In this document: in pieces, positions 35,341 to 44,332 of the stretch
Layout: each line of letters starts with the position of its first letter
How positions within the stretch are numbered: the stretch's first letter is position 1
From: Mesorhizobium sp. SARCC-RB16n
GTDB lineage: Bacteria > Pseudomonadota > Alphaproteobacteria > Rhizobiales > Rhizobiaceae
Length of the DNA stretch: 64,000 bases
Assembly (NCBI RefSeq): GCF_008520305.1
Contig: NZ_ML703263.1
Coordinates: 421,544-485,543 of the forward strand
Direction: 5' to 3'
The notes under the pieces: generated by a model
Databases searched by the model: none
What the model saw: the letters and a program-made list of their open reading frames with translations, nothing else
Told to the model about the DNA's origin: nothing
Made by a program: the position numbers and the translations under genes

Positions 35341-35483
35341 GTCGTAAATCGAAAAAGGCGGGATGTCAACGCGAATTCGACGTACGCGTACAATAGGTGA
35401 CAGATGGTGACACCCCGTAGACGGAACCAGGCGGTCCAACGATGCGGGGCCACAAAAATATTTACGCTAAGCTGCGTGAGGCA

Positions 35484-37124
35484 TCAGGCGACCTTGGCCA
35501 TTTCCCGCAGCCGGAACTTTTGGATCTTGCCGGTCGAGGTCTTCGGTATCTCGGCGAAGATCACCGCTTTCGGCACCTTGAAGCGGGCGAGTAGCGCCCG
35601 GCAGTGCTCGATGATCTCCGCTTCGCTCGCCTCCTTGCCCGGCTTCAGCTCGACATAGGCGACAGGCACCTCGCCCCATTTGTCGTCATGACGCGCCACG
35701 ACGCCGCAGGAGGCGACGGCGGGATGCTTGTAGAGCGCGTCCTCGACCTCGATCGAGGAAATGTTCTCGCCGCCGGAGATGATGATGTCCTTGGAGCGGT
35801 CCTTGAGCTGGATGTAGCCGTCGGGGTGCATGACCCCGAGATCGCCCGAGTGGAACCAGCCGCCGGCGAAAGCCTCGTCCGTTGCCTTGCGGTTCTTCAG
35901 GTAGCCCTTCATGACAATGTTGCCACGGAACATCACCTCGCCGATGGTCTCGCCATCGGCGGGCGTTTCGGCCATGGTCTCGGGATCCATCACCGTCAAG
36001 CCTTCGAGCGCGGCATAGCGCACGCCCTGCCGTGCCTTCTTGCCCGCCCTCGCCCCTTTGTCGAGTGCGTCCCAGCCATTATGCCATTCGTTGACGACAG
36101 CCGGACCGTAGGTTTCGGTCAATCCGTAGAGATGGGTGACGGCAAAGCCGGCGTCCGCCATGCCCGACAGCACGGCTTCGGGCGGCGGCGCGGCCGCCGT
36201 GTTGAAGGTGACCGTTTGCGCAAACGCGCGCTTGTCCTCCTCCCTGGCGTTGATCAGCACCGACATGACCACCGGCGCGCCGCATAGATGGGTGACGCCG
36301 TGATCGGCGATCGCGTCATAGATCGGCTTCGGCCGCACCCAGCGCAGGCAGACATGCGTGCCGGCCTGGACGGCGAGCGTCCAGGGAAAACACCAGCCAT
36401 TGCAATGGAACATCGGCAGGGTCCAGAGATAGACCGCGTGCTTGGCCATGCCGGCATGAATGGTGTTGGTGTAGGCCATCAGCGCGGCACCCCGGTGATG
36501 GTAGACGACGCCCTTGGGATTGCCTGTCGTGCCCGACGTGTAGTTGAGCGAGATGGCGTCCCATTCGTCGTCGGGCATCGACCACGTGAAATCCTCGTCG
36601 CCGCCAGCGACAAAATCCTCATAGTCTGATGTGCCGACCCGCTCGCCTTTCGGATAGGGCGCGTCAGCGGCGTAATCGGGATCGTCGTAGTCGATGACCA
36701 GCGGCTTGGCCTTGGCCAGACCGAGCGCCTCGCGCACGACTCCGGAAAACTCGCGATCGACGATCAGCACCTTGGTCTCGGCATGATCGAGCTGAAAGGC
36801 GATGACCGCTGCATCAAGGCGCGTGTTGAGCGAGTGCAGCACCGCTTTGGTCATCGGCACGCCGAAATGCGCCTCCAGCATCGGCGGCGTGTTCGACAGC
36901 ATGACCGTCACCGTATCGCCCTTGCCGATGCCGTGCTTGTGCAGCGCCGACGCGAGCTTCAGGGAGCAGCGCCAGAAATCGCGATAGCTGATGCGCTGTC
37001 CCCCATGGATGATGGCAATGCGGTCGGGATAGGTTCTTGCCGCGCGCTCCAGATAGGTGAGCGGCGTCAGCGGCTGGTGGTTGGCGGCGTTCCTGTCGAG
37101 ATCCTGTTCGTAGGGATTGGCCAT
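35484..37124 (-). CDS. Acyl-CoA synthetase (AMP-forming)
   Basis: ANL-superfamily ligase of 546 residues that activates a carboxylic acid to its CoA thioester through an acyl-AMP. The P-loop is YTSGTTGNPKG (about residue 200), the acceptor motif YGLTETYGP (about 335), the hinge region GWFHSGDLGVMHPDGYIQLKDRSKD and the C-terminal lysine motif PKTSTGKIQK. The overall build is that of the medium/long-chain FadD-like group that also includes methylmercaptopropionate-CoA ligase. GGAGG lies six bases before the ATG. It is divergent from a SorC-type regulator gene. The acid cannot be named from sequence. Confidence 0.88.
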   Translation of the reverse strand: MANPYEQDLDRNAANHQPLTPLTYLERAARTYPDRIAIIHGGQRISYRDFWRCSLKLASALHKHGIGKGDTVTVMLSNTPPMLEAHFGVPMTKAVLHSLNTRLDAAVIAFQLDHAETKVLIVDREFSGVVREALGLAKAKPLVIDYDDPDYAADAPYPKGERVGTSDYEDFVAGGDEDFTWSMPDDEWDAISLNYTSGTTGNPKGVVYHHRGAALMAYTNTIHAGMAKHAVYLWTLPMFHCNGWCFPWTLAVQAGTHVCLRWVRPKPIYDAIADHGVTHLCGAPVVMSVLINAREEDKRAFAQTVTFNTAAAPPPEAVLSGMADAGFAVTHLYGLTETYGPAVVNEWHNGWDALDKGARAGKKARQGVRYAALEGLTVMDPETMAETPADGETIGEVMFRGNIVMKGYLKNRKATDEAFAGGWFHSGDLGVMHPDGYIQLKDRSKDIIISGGENISSIEVEDALYKHPAVASCGVVARHDDKWGEVPVAYVELKPGKEASEAEIIEHCRALLARFKVPKAVIFAEIPKTSTGKIQKFRLREMAKVA

Positions 37125-37327
37125 CCCGTCCTCCCCAAAGTCTTTTCGAGCGTTCTAACCCCAGGCTCGTCGTCACGCTATCCCCCCTGAAGGGCTGAGA
37201 ATGCTATACTGCGCCGACTTGCTGGAATGGTGATCTCGATCGAGCCGCCCCGGCAGAAGATTCCTTCCTGTTCATCCAAATTTGACTTTTGTCGAGAGCC
37301 GTGACTATTGTCAGCCAAGGAGGCGGC

Positions 37328-38293
37328 ATGGCGATCCGACCGGCAGAACAGCTCATCCACAAGGCGGCCTGGCTTTACTATGCCCATGGGCTTCGCCAGG
37401 ACGAAGTGGCCAATCAACTCAACATTTCGCGCGCTTCCGTCGCCATGTATCTGCGCAAGGCGCGCGAGACAGGCATCGTCAACATTTCGACCTCGACGCA
37501 GCTCTTCACCGACGACGTCATGGCGCGCAGGCTGGAAGACGCGCTCAAGCTCGACGCCGTCTGGATCGCCCCGGAAAACGCCTATCTCGCCGACCCCTCG
37601 ACCGATATCGCGGTGCTGGCGGCAAGCGTCTTCCTGGAACTCGTCAGAAAAGGCGACCGCATCGGCGTCGCCTGGGGCCGCACCGTCTACACCATCGCCG
37701 ACATCATGTCCTATGCCGACCTGCAGGACGTCACCGTGGTGCAGCTCTGCGGCAATCTCGGCGCGCCCTATTCCTACCGGCCCGACCAGTGCACGATGGA
37801 AATCGCGCGGCGGCTTAACGCCAAGGGCCTGAACTTCTACGCGCCTCTGGTGCTGTCGACCGAGGACCTGGCGCAAGGCCTGCGCGCCGAGCCGGTGATC
37901 CGCGACCAGCTTGCCGGGATCAGCGACTGCGATCTCGCGCTCTATTCCATCGGCGCGGTCGATGCCGACAGCCATCTGGTGAAGTGCGGCGCGCTGACGG
38001 CAGCCGAGATGGCGGCACTGCGCAGGGAAGGTGCCGCCGGTGTCATTGCCGGGCAGATCATCGATGCCGGTGGCGAGTTGCTCGACTGCAGCTACAACCG
38101 GCGGGTGATCTCGGCGGGGCTTGCTTCACTGCGCGTCATCGGGAAACGGCTGATGGTCGTGCAGGAAGACAGCAAGTTCGAGCCGCTGCTCGCGGCGATC
38201 GCCGGCGGCCTCTGCACGCATCTTGTGGTCGGCGCGCGCATGGCGCAGCGGCTGCTCGATCATGCTGGAACGTCAGCAGAAAAGGCATCCTGA
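37328..38293 (+). CDS. SorC/DeoR-type sugar-binding transcriptional regulator
   Basis: Regulator of 321 residues. Residues ~10-55 hold a helix-turn-helix (AWLYYAHGLRQDEVANQLNI, then SRASVAMYLRKARETGIV). The remainder is the SorC sugar-phosphate binding domain (GDRIGVAWGRTVY; VVQLCGNLGAP; LYSIGAVDADS). Such proteins usually sense a phosphorylated sugar and control the genes next to them, here the aldolase fusion, and perhaps the ABC-mtnKA set. The ATG at 37328 has AAGGAGGC upstream; an earlier TTG lacks a site. Confidence 0.88.
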   Translation: MAIRPAEQLIHKAAWLYYAHGLRQDEVANQLNISRASVAMYLRKARETGIVNISTSTQLFTDDVMARRLEDALKLDAVWIAPENAYLADPSTDIAVLAASVFLELVRKGDRIGVAWGRTVYTIADIMSYADLQDVTVVQLCGNLGAPYSYRPDQCTMEIARRLNAKGLNFYAPLVLSTEDLAQGLRAEPVIRDQLAGISDCDLALYSIGAVDADSHLVKCGALTAAEMAALRREGAAGVIAGQIIDAGGELLDCSYNRRVISAGLASLRVIGKRLMVVQEDSKFEPLLAAIAGGLCTHLVVGARMAQRLLDHAGTSAEKAS

Positions 38294-38382
38294 AAAAACC
38301 AATCCTTTGCCGACGCATTGTCATCAAGGCGTCGCGGCATTCCTGTTTCACCACTCAAAGACAGCAACTGGACGAAGCGAAC

Positions 38383-40437
38383 ATGAAGAATCTGTGGAAC
38401 GACGACGCGGCCGAAAAACTCGTTGCCGACTATGCAAAGAAGGGTGTCGGCCGCGACCTGGCCTTGCGTGTCTACACGACGCGGCTTCTGGGCGGCGTGC
38501 CACAGCTGGTCCTGCACGGCGGCGGCAACACCTCCTGCAAGATCAAGGCGACCGACCTCGTCGGCGACGAATGGGACGTGCTGTGTGTCAAGGGCAGCGG
38601 CTGGGACATGGCCGTCATCGAGCCGCAGGGCCTGCCCGCCGTCAAGATGGGCGCCCTGCTCAAGGCGCGTAAGCTGGACAGGCTTTCCGACGAGGATATG
38701 GTCGCGCTGCAGCGGGCGAACCTCATCGACCCCGCCTCGCCCAACCCTTCGGTCGAGACCCTGCTGCATGCCTTCCTGCCGCACAAATTCGTCGACCACA
38801 CCCATTCGACCGCCATCCTGGCCATTGTCGACCAGGAAGACAGCAAGCCGCTGGTGGCAAAGGTGTTCGGAGCAAGGATGGGCTACGTACCCTACATCAT
38901 GCCGGGCTTCGACCTCGCCAAGGCGGCGGCCGATGTCTTCGATGCCGATCCAGATGTCGAAGGCCTGATCCTCGACAAGCACGGCATCTTCACTTTCGGC
39001 GACGACGCCAGGCAGGCCTACGACCGGATGATCCACTATGTGAACGTCGCCGAGGACTATGTAGCCAAGCACGCCAAGCCGCAGCCGGCCAAGGCGGCAT
39101 TGCCGGCAAGGCTGGCGACGCCGGCTTCCATTGCGCCCATGCTGCGCGGCGCTGTCGCGGCGCCACGCGGCGAAGGCCGCTTCGACCGCATGATCAGCGA
39201 TTTCCGCACCTCGGACGCGATCGTCGATTTCATCAACTCGACTGCGATCGCCGACTATGCCGGACGCGGCGTGTCGACGCCGGATCTGTCGATCCGCATC
39301 AAGACAGGTCCGATGGCCGTGCCGGCACCCGATGCCGACAAGGTCGGCGACTACAAGGCGGTGATCAAGAGCCATGTCGACGCTTTCGCCAGCGTTTATC
39401 GCGCCTATTTCGAAACCAATGACGCGCTCGACGACGTCAAGCGCACCATGCTCGATCCGATGCCGCGGCTGACGCTGGTGCCGGGGCTCGGCATGTTCGG
39501 TCATGGCCGCACGTTGAAGGATGCCAGGATCGCATCGGACGTCGGCGAGATGTGGATCGAGGCCGTGCGCGGCGCCGAGGCGGTCGGGCGTTTCCACCCG
39601 TTGTCCAAGGCGGACCTGTTCCCACTCGAATACTGGTCGCTGGAACAGGCCAAGCTCGCCTCCAACAAGCCGAAGCCGCTGACCGGACAGGTGGTGCTGA
39701 TCACCGGTGGCGCCGGCGCAATCGGTGCGGCGACCGCAAAACTGTTTGCCGACAATGGCGCCCATGCCGTCGTCGTCGATCTCGACGCTGAAAAGGCCGC
39801 CGATGCCGCAAAAAAAGCCGGCAACAATTCGATCGGCGTTGGCGCCGACATCACCGACCCCGCTCAGATGCGTGCCGCCTTCGACAAGGCGGTCGCCGTG
39901 TTCGGCGGCGTCGACATATTGGTGTCCAATGCGGGTGCTGCCTGGGAAGGCCGCATCGGCGAGCTTGACGATGCGCTGCTGCGCAAGAGCTTCGAGCTCA
40001 ATTTCTTCGCCCACCAGTCGGCGGCGCAGAACGCCGTGCGCATCATGCTCGAACAGGGCACCGGCGGCGCGCTGTTGTTCAACACCTCCAAGCAGGCGGT
40101 CAATCCGGGCCCGAAATTCGGCGCCTATGGTGTGCCGAAAGCGGCGACGCTGTTCCTGTCCAGGCAATACGCGCTCGACTACGGCGCCCATGGCATCCGC
40201 TCCAACGCGGTGAATGCCGATCGCATCCGCTCCGGGCTGTTGACCGACGCGATGATCGCCAGCCGCTCGGGCGCGCGCGGCGTGTCGGAAAAGGAATACA
40301 TGTCAGGCAATCTGCTCGGCCAGGAAGTGACGGCGCAGGATGTGGCACAGGCGTTCCTGCATCACGCACTGGCCGATCGCACCACCGCCGACGTGACGAC
40401 GGTCGACGGCGGCAACATCGCCGCGGCGCTGCGGTAA
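38383..40437 (+). CDS. Class II aldolase / short-chain dehydrogenase fusion
   Basis: Bifunctional protein of 684 residues. Residues ~1-400 form a class II (FucA/RhaD-like) aldolase with HGGGNTSCK, zinc ligands in DHTHS (about 139-143) and the KHGIFTFG strand. Residues ~430-684 form an SDR with TGGAGAIG at about 441 and the catalytic YGVPK at about 582. Such fusions (for example RhaEW) cleave a ketose 1-phosphate to dihydroxyacetone phosphate and an aldehyde, and the second domain oxidises or reduces the aldehyde. No rhamnose isomerase or kinase is near. MtnK and MtnA lie 4-6 kb away across an ABC transporter, so 5-methylthioribulose 1-phosphate or 5-deoxyribulose 1-phosphate is an attractive alternative substrate to rhamnulose 1-phosphate. 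Confidence 0.85.
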   Translation: MKNLWNDDAAEKLVADYAKKGVGRDLALRVYTTRLLGGVPQLVLHGGGNTSCKIKATDLVGDEWDVLCVKGSGWDMAVIEPQGLPAVKMGALLKARKLDRLSDEDMVALQRANLIDPASPNPSVETLLHAFLPHKFVDHTHSTAILAIVDQEDSKPLVAKVFGARMGYVPYIMPGFDLAKAAADVFDADPDVEGLILDKHGIFTFGDDARQAYDRMIHYVNVAEDYVAKHAKPQPAKAALPARLATPASIAPMLRGAVAAPRGEGRFDRMISDFRTSDAIVDFINSTAIADYAGRGVSTPDLSIRIKTGPMAVPAPDADKVGDYKAVIKSHVDAFASVYRAYFETNDALDDVKRTMLDPMPRLTLVPGLGMFGHGRTLKDARIASDVGEMWIEAVRGAEAVGRFHPLSKADLFPLEYWSLEQAKLASNKPKPLTGQVVLITGGAGAIGAATAKLFADNGAHAVVVDLDAEKAADAAKKAGNNSIGVGADITDPAQMRAAFDKAVAVFGGVDILVSNAGAAWEGRIGELDDALLRKSFELNFFAHQSAAQNAVRIMLEQGTGGALLFNTSKQAVNPGPKFGAYGVPKAATLFLSRQYALDYGAHGIRSNAVNADRIRSGLLTDAMIASRSGARGVSEKEYMSGNLLGQEVTAQDVAQAFLHHALADRTTADVTTVDGGNIAAALR

Positions 40438-40458
40438 GCATCTCCCGACAGGCAACAA

Positions 40459-40486
40459 AAAAGGGCGGCTCACTGGCCGCCCTTTT
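40459..40486. terminator. Two-way terminator
   Basis: AAAAGGGCGGC / GCCGCCCTTTT, a perfect 11-base stem with a 6-base loop, between the convergent aldolase-fusion and ABC binding-protein genes. Confidence 0.85.
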
Positions 40487-40506
40487 CCGTCCTGTACTGG
40501 CGAGCC

Positions 40507-41556
40507 TTACTTCGCGTTCGGGTTCGGCATCCAGGCGGGCATGGCGACATCGGCATGGGCGAACTGCGGCAGCTTGGCCGACAGGTCTTCCATGTTCTTG
40601 ATGTCCTTGTCGATCAGCTCCTTCTGGGTGATCAGCGTCGGCGGCACGATGACGTTGTGGCCGGGATCTTCGCCGGCGAGCAGTTGCGCCAGCGCGCGCA
40701 CCGAGACCTGGCCGACGACGGCCGGGTTGGTTGCCGCGGTCGCGGCCCAGGCACTGTCGGGCTCACGCATCGCCGCGATGTCGGACGTCGAAATGTCGGC
40801 CGAATAGATCTTGATCTTCTTGTTCAGGCCCGCTTCGTCGACGGCGATCTTCACGCCCTTGGCGAATTCGTCATAGGGGGCAAACATCACGTTGATGTCG
40901 GGGTGCGCCGACAGCACCGAGCGCGCCTGGTTGGCGACGGAGTTGGCGATCGGATTGTCGAGCGTGCCGAACATGGCGGCTTCCTTGATGCCGGCATATT
41001 TCTTCTTCACGTCGACCCAGGTTTCGTTGCGGCGGTCGAGCGGCGCAATGCCGGCGACATAGACATAGCCGGCATTCCAGCTTTCGCCATTGTCCTTGAC
41101 CGCCTGCTCGAGCGCCAGCCGCGCCAGGTCCTTGTCCGACTGTTCGACCTGCGGGATTTTGGGGTTTTCTACATTGACGTCGAAAGCCACCACCTTGATG
41201 CCGGCGTCGACGGCGCGCTGGGCGGCATCCTTCATCGATTCCGTCAAGCCGTGCTGGATGATGATGCCCTGCACGCCGAGCGCGATGGCCTGGTCGACCA
41301 TATCGGATTGAAGCGCGGCGTCCTGGCGGCTGTCGAGCACGCGCAGGTCGATGCCGAGCGCCTTCGACTGCGCCTCGACGCCCGAGAGATAGGCCTGGAA
41401 GAAGTAACCGGTCGAGAGATAACGCACCAGCGCGATCTTGACGCCGGGCTTGTCGAATGGCGCCGGCTTGTCCGCGGCAAATGCCCCCTGCATCAGCATG
41501 GTTGCGCCGGCCAGCCCGAGCGCCACTTTCCCCAGAACTCTTCTTGTGATGTTCAC
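40507..41556 (-). CDS. Sugar ABC transporter substrate-binding protein
   Basis: Periplasmic binding protein of 349 residues, RbsB/ribose-type (peripla_BP_4 class). The N-terminal VNITRRVLGKVALGLAGATML stretch ends AFA-ADKPA and is a signal peptide. The core shows IALVRYLSTGYFFQAYLSGV and LGVQGIIIQHG, then KVVAFDVNVENP. I choose the GTG at 41556, which has GGAGG eight bases before it. It is last in a minus-strand operon ATPase-permease-binding protein, divergent from mtnK, so methylthioribose, deoxyribose or another pentose-like sugar is a plausible ligand. Confidence 0.85.
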   Translation of the reverse strand: MNITRRVLGKVALGLAGATMLMQGAFAADKPAPFDKPGVKIALVRYLSTGYFFQAYLSGVEAQSKALGIDLRVLDSRQDAALQSDMVDQAIALGVQGIIIQHGLTESMKDAAQRAVDAGIKVVAFDVNVENPKIPQVEQSDKDLARLALEQAVKDNGESWNAGYVYVAGIAPLDRRNETWVDVKKKYAGIKEAAMFGTLDNPIANSVANQARSVLSAHPDINVMFAPYDEFAKGVKIAVDEAGLNKKIKIYSADISTSDIAAMREPDSAWAATAATNPAVVGQVSVRALAQLLAGEDPGHNVIVPPTLITQKELIDKDIKNMEDLSAKLPQFAHADVAMPAWMPNPNAK

Positions 41557-41605
41557 CTTGTTTTCCTCCACTTTTGTTGAACCCAAAATCCTGTCCGGCC
41601 GAATG

Positions 41606-42671
41606 CTAGCCCCTGTCCCTGCCCGAAAGGGCAAAGGTGAAGACAAGGGCGACGACCAGAACCACGCCCTTGACGAAATCCTGCGTGTAGTAGGGCGCGT
41701 TCATCATCGTCAGGCCTTGCAGCAAGATGCCGACGAACAGCGCGCCGACGGCGGTACCGAAGGCGTTCGGCTTGGCGGCGCCGAGCACCGCGTAGCCGAT
41801 CAGCGCCGCGGCAACCGCATCGAGCAGCAGATTATTACCCGAGGCGATGTCGCCGCGTCCAAGCCGGGCGGCGAGCAAAATGCCGCCGATCGAGGCAAAA
41901 ACTCCTGAAATAACGTAGGCCCAGATCTTGTATGCCTTGACAGGCGCTCCGGCGAGTTCGGCGGCGCGCTCATTGGAGCCGACGGCATACATCATGCGTC
42001 CGAAACGGGTGTATTCGAGGAAGAACCAGATAAGCAGCGCCAGCACCAGAAGCACGACGACCGACACCGGAATGAGGTTCGGGATGAAGAAATCGAAGCG
42101 GTGGCGGCCAAGCGCCAGGAAGGCATCGGAGAATTTGCCGTTGGCGACCGAGCCGTCGGGCATGGTCATGCCGGTGGCGATCGAGCGGCCTTCTGTCGGG
42201 ATGCGCTGCAGGCCGACCAGCAGGAACATCATGCCGAGCGTCGCCAAAAGGTCCGGCACGCGCATGTAGACGATCAGCCAGCCATTGATCAGGCCGACAA
42301 GGGCGCCGATCAACAGGCAGACGATGACCGCCACGAGCGCGTTCTGCTCCAGCACCACCATGACATAGGCCGCCGCCATCATGGCCGAGGTCGCGACCGA
42401 GCCTATCGACAGGTCGAAACCGCCGACCACCAGGGTGGCGGTAACGCCGAGCGCCAGCACGCCGGTGATGGCGACCGACTGGAAGATGAAGACTGCACTT
42501 TGCGGCGAGACGAACCCGTCCGGCGGCGATCGCGAAATAGGCGACCAATCCGAACAGCAGCACGATGAACCCATAGCGGATGGCATAGTCGCGCAGCGTC
42601 ATTCGGCGCACCCCGGCGCCGCTGCCGTTTTTACCCAACTCCAACCCATGGTCTCTCCATTCCAATTCCAT
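41606..42671 (-). pseudogene. Sugar ABC transporter permease, frameshifted near 42520
   Basis: A RbsC-type permease of about 355 residues. The N-terminal ~50 residues (TLRDYAIRYGFIVLLFGLVAYFAIAA) are in one frame and everything from DGFVSPQSAVFIFQ to the stop is in another. Removing one base at a CC pair (42520-42521) joins the frames cleanly. The body has the family segments TLVVGGFDLSIGS, WLIVYMRVPDLLATLG and GRGDIASGNNLLLDAVAAALIG. The start at 42671 has a GAGGGGG site. The flanking ATPase and binding protein genes are intact, so a sequencing error is as likely as real loss. If real, this importer cannot work unless the shift is bypassed. Confidence 0.75.
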
Positions 42672-42683
42672 TCACCGCCCCCC

Positions 42684-44195
42684 TCAGGCAGCGCTGTGCA
42701 GCGGTCCGCCGGCGACCTCGGCCAAAAGGCGGTCGAGGTCGACATCGGCATTGCGGTGTTCGCCGACGATCGTATGCTCCGACATCACCAGGATGCGATC
42801 GGCCGTCTCCAGCGCTTCGTCGAGTTCGGTGACGAACAAGAGCGTGGCACGGCCATTGGCGCTTGCCCTCAGCTTGGCGGCGATGTCGCGCCTTGCCGAA
42901 ATGTCGACGCCCTGGAACGGCTCGTCGAGGATGAACAGCGCGGCATGCTGCGCCATCCAGCGGGCGACCATCACCTTCTGCTGGTTGCCGCCGGACAGCG
43001 CCGACATCTCGTCCTTCTCCGAGCGGCAGACGATGCCGAGTTGCTCGATCTGCCGGCGCGCGGTGGCGCGTTCGAGGCGGCGCTTGAGCACGCTGAAATT
43101 CGACATACGCTTCAGGAAAGGCAGGCTGACATTGCGCTCTATGTTGAAGCCACCGACGATGCCGCTGCTGGCGCGATCCTTGGCGACGAGGAACACGCCG
43201 GCGGCGATCGCGTCGCCCGCCGAGCGCGGCGCGTAAGGCTTGCCGTTCATCGTCATGGTGCCAGCGAGCGGCCGGCGCACACCGAACAGCGTTTCGGCAA
43301 GAGCGGTCTTGCCGACGCCAACGAGGCCGGTGATGGCGACGACCTCGCCATCGCCAAGCGTCAGCGAGATAGGCCGGGCACCCTGCGCGATGCGCAGCCC
43401 CTCGATGGTCAGGACCGCCCTGGCCGAACTCCTGGCGACGATCTGGTCGAGATGGATCTTGCGGCCGAGCATGGCGTTGACCGCGCCTTCATAGTCGAGC
43501 GGCTTGGTGTCGAAGGCGCCCGAGACGACCCCATCGCGCATCGAGACGATGCGGTCGGCGAGCCGCCTGATGTCCGACATGCGGTGAGAGATATAGAGGA
43601 TCGCCACGCCTTGCTCGCGCAGCCGGTCGACCAGCGCGAACAGCCTGTCGGCTTCGGCACTGGAGAGCGACGAGGTCGGCTCATCGAGGATCAGCACTTT
43701 CGGCTGGTGCGCCAGCGCTCGGGCAATCGCCACCATCTGGCGGTCGGCCAGCGACAGATCGCTGACGCGTGCCTTGAGATCGATGGCCAACCCCATGCGG
43801 TCGGCGACCGCCTTGGCTTCGCGGCGCACGCGGACGGGGTTGAACAGGGTCGGCACGCCTTTGCCGCTCAGCCTGTCGAGCGTGAGATTGGTGGCGACAT
43901 CGAGGTCGGCGACAACACCGTCATTGATGTTCTGGTGCACGGTGACGACGCCGGCGCGGATCGCTTCCGCCGGCGTGTTCGGTGCGAAGTCCTGGCCGGC
44001 GAGCGTCATGGTGCCGCCGCCACGCTCGTAGACGCCGCTGACGATCTTGACGAGGGTGGATTTGCCGGCGCCGTTGGCGCCCATCAGCACGGTCACTTCA
44101 CCGGCATGGAGGTCCAGCGCGATGCCGCCAAGCACCTCGTTGCGGCCAAAGGATTTCCTCAGTCCCTCTACGCGGAACACGGCATTGCCGACCAT
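42684..44195 (-). CDS. Sugar ABC transporter ATP-binding protein, double ATPase
   Basis: Protein of 503 residues with two ABC modules in one chain (RbsA/MglA type). The first has Walker A GANGAGKST, signature LSLADRQM and Walker B VLILDEPTSSL. The second has the degenerate P-loop GLVGVGKTA and the signature LSGGNQQK. It energises the permease and binding protein that follow. GGGAGG is seen before the ATG at 44195. A 12-base perfect palindrome lies between it and mtnK. Confidence 0.9.
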   Translation of the reverse strand: MVGNAVFRVEGLRKSFGRNEVLGGIALDLHAGEVTVLMGANGAGKSTLVKIVSGVYERGGGTMTLAGQDFAPNTPAEAIRAGVVTVHQNINDGVVADLDVATNLTLDRLSGKGVPTLFNPVRVRREAKAVADRMGLAIDLKARVSDLSLADRQMVAIARALAHQPKVLILDEPTSSLSSAEADRLFALVDRLREQGVAILYISHRMSDIRRLADRIVSMRDGVVSGAFDTKPLDYEGAVNAMLGRKIHLDQIVARSSARAVLTIEGLRIAQGARPISLTLGDGEVVAITGLVGVGKTALAETLFGVRRPLAGTMTMNGKPYAPRSAGDAIAAGVFLVAKDRASSGIVGGFNIERNVSLPFLKRMSNFSVLKRRLERATARRQIEQLGIVCRSEKDEMSALSGGNQQKVMVARWMAQHAALFILDEPFQGVDISARRDIAAKLRASANGRATLLFVTELDEALETADRILVMSEHTIVGEHRNADVDLDRLLAEVAGGPLHSAA

Positions 44196-44231
44196 GCGTT
44201 CCTCCCTGACGACGACGCTATGGTCAATATC

Positions 44232-44260
44232 GGCAATTGTCAACACGATTGACAATTGCC
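44232..44260. promoter_or_regulatory. Long perfect palindrome in the ABC/mtnK divergent promoter
   Basis: GGCAATTGTCAA-CACGA-TTGACAATTGCC, perfect 12-base arms, in the 137 bases between two divergent starts. This is a strong operator candidate able to control both sides. The likely protein is the SorC-type regulator or another local sugar regulator. Confidence 0.65.
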
Positions 44261-44332
44261 AGACAGCTTCCTAGCTTGGCCCCGCCGCCAAGGCTCCCTT
44301 ATGATCGGAGCACACAGGCGGGAGGGATGAGG

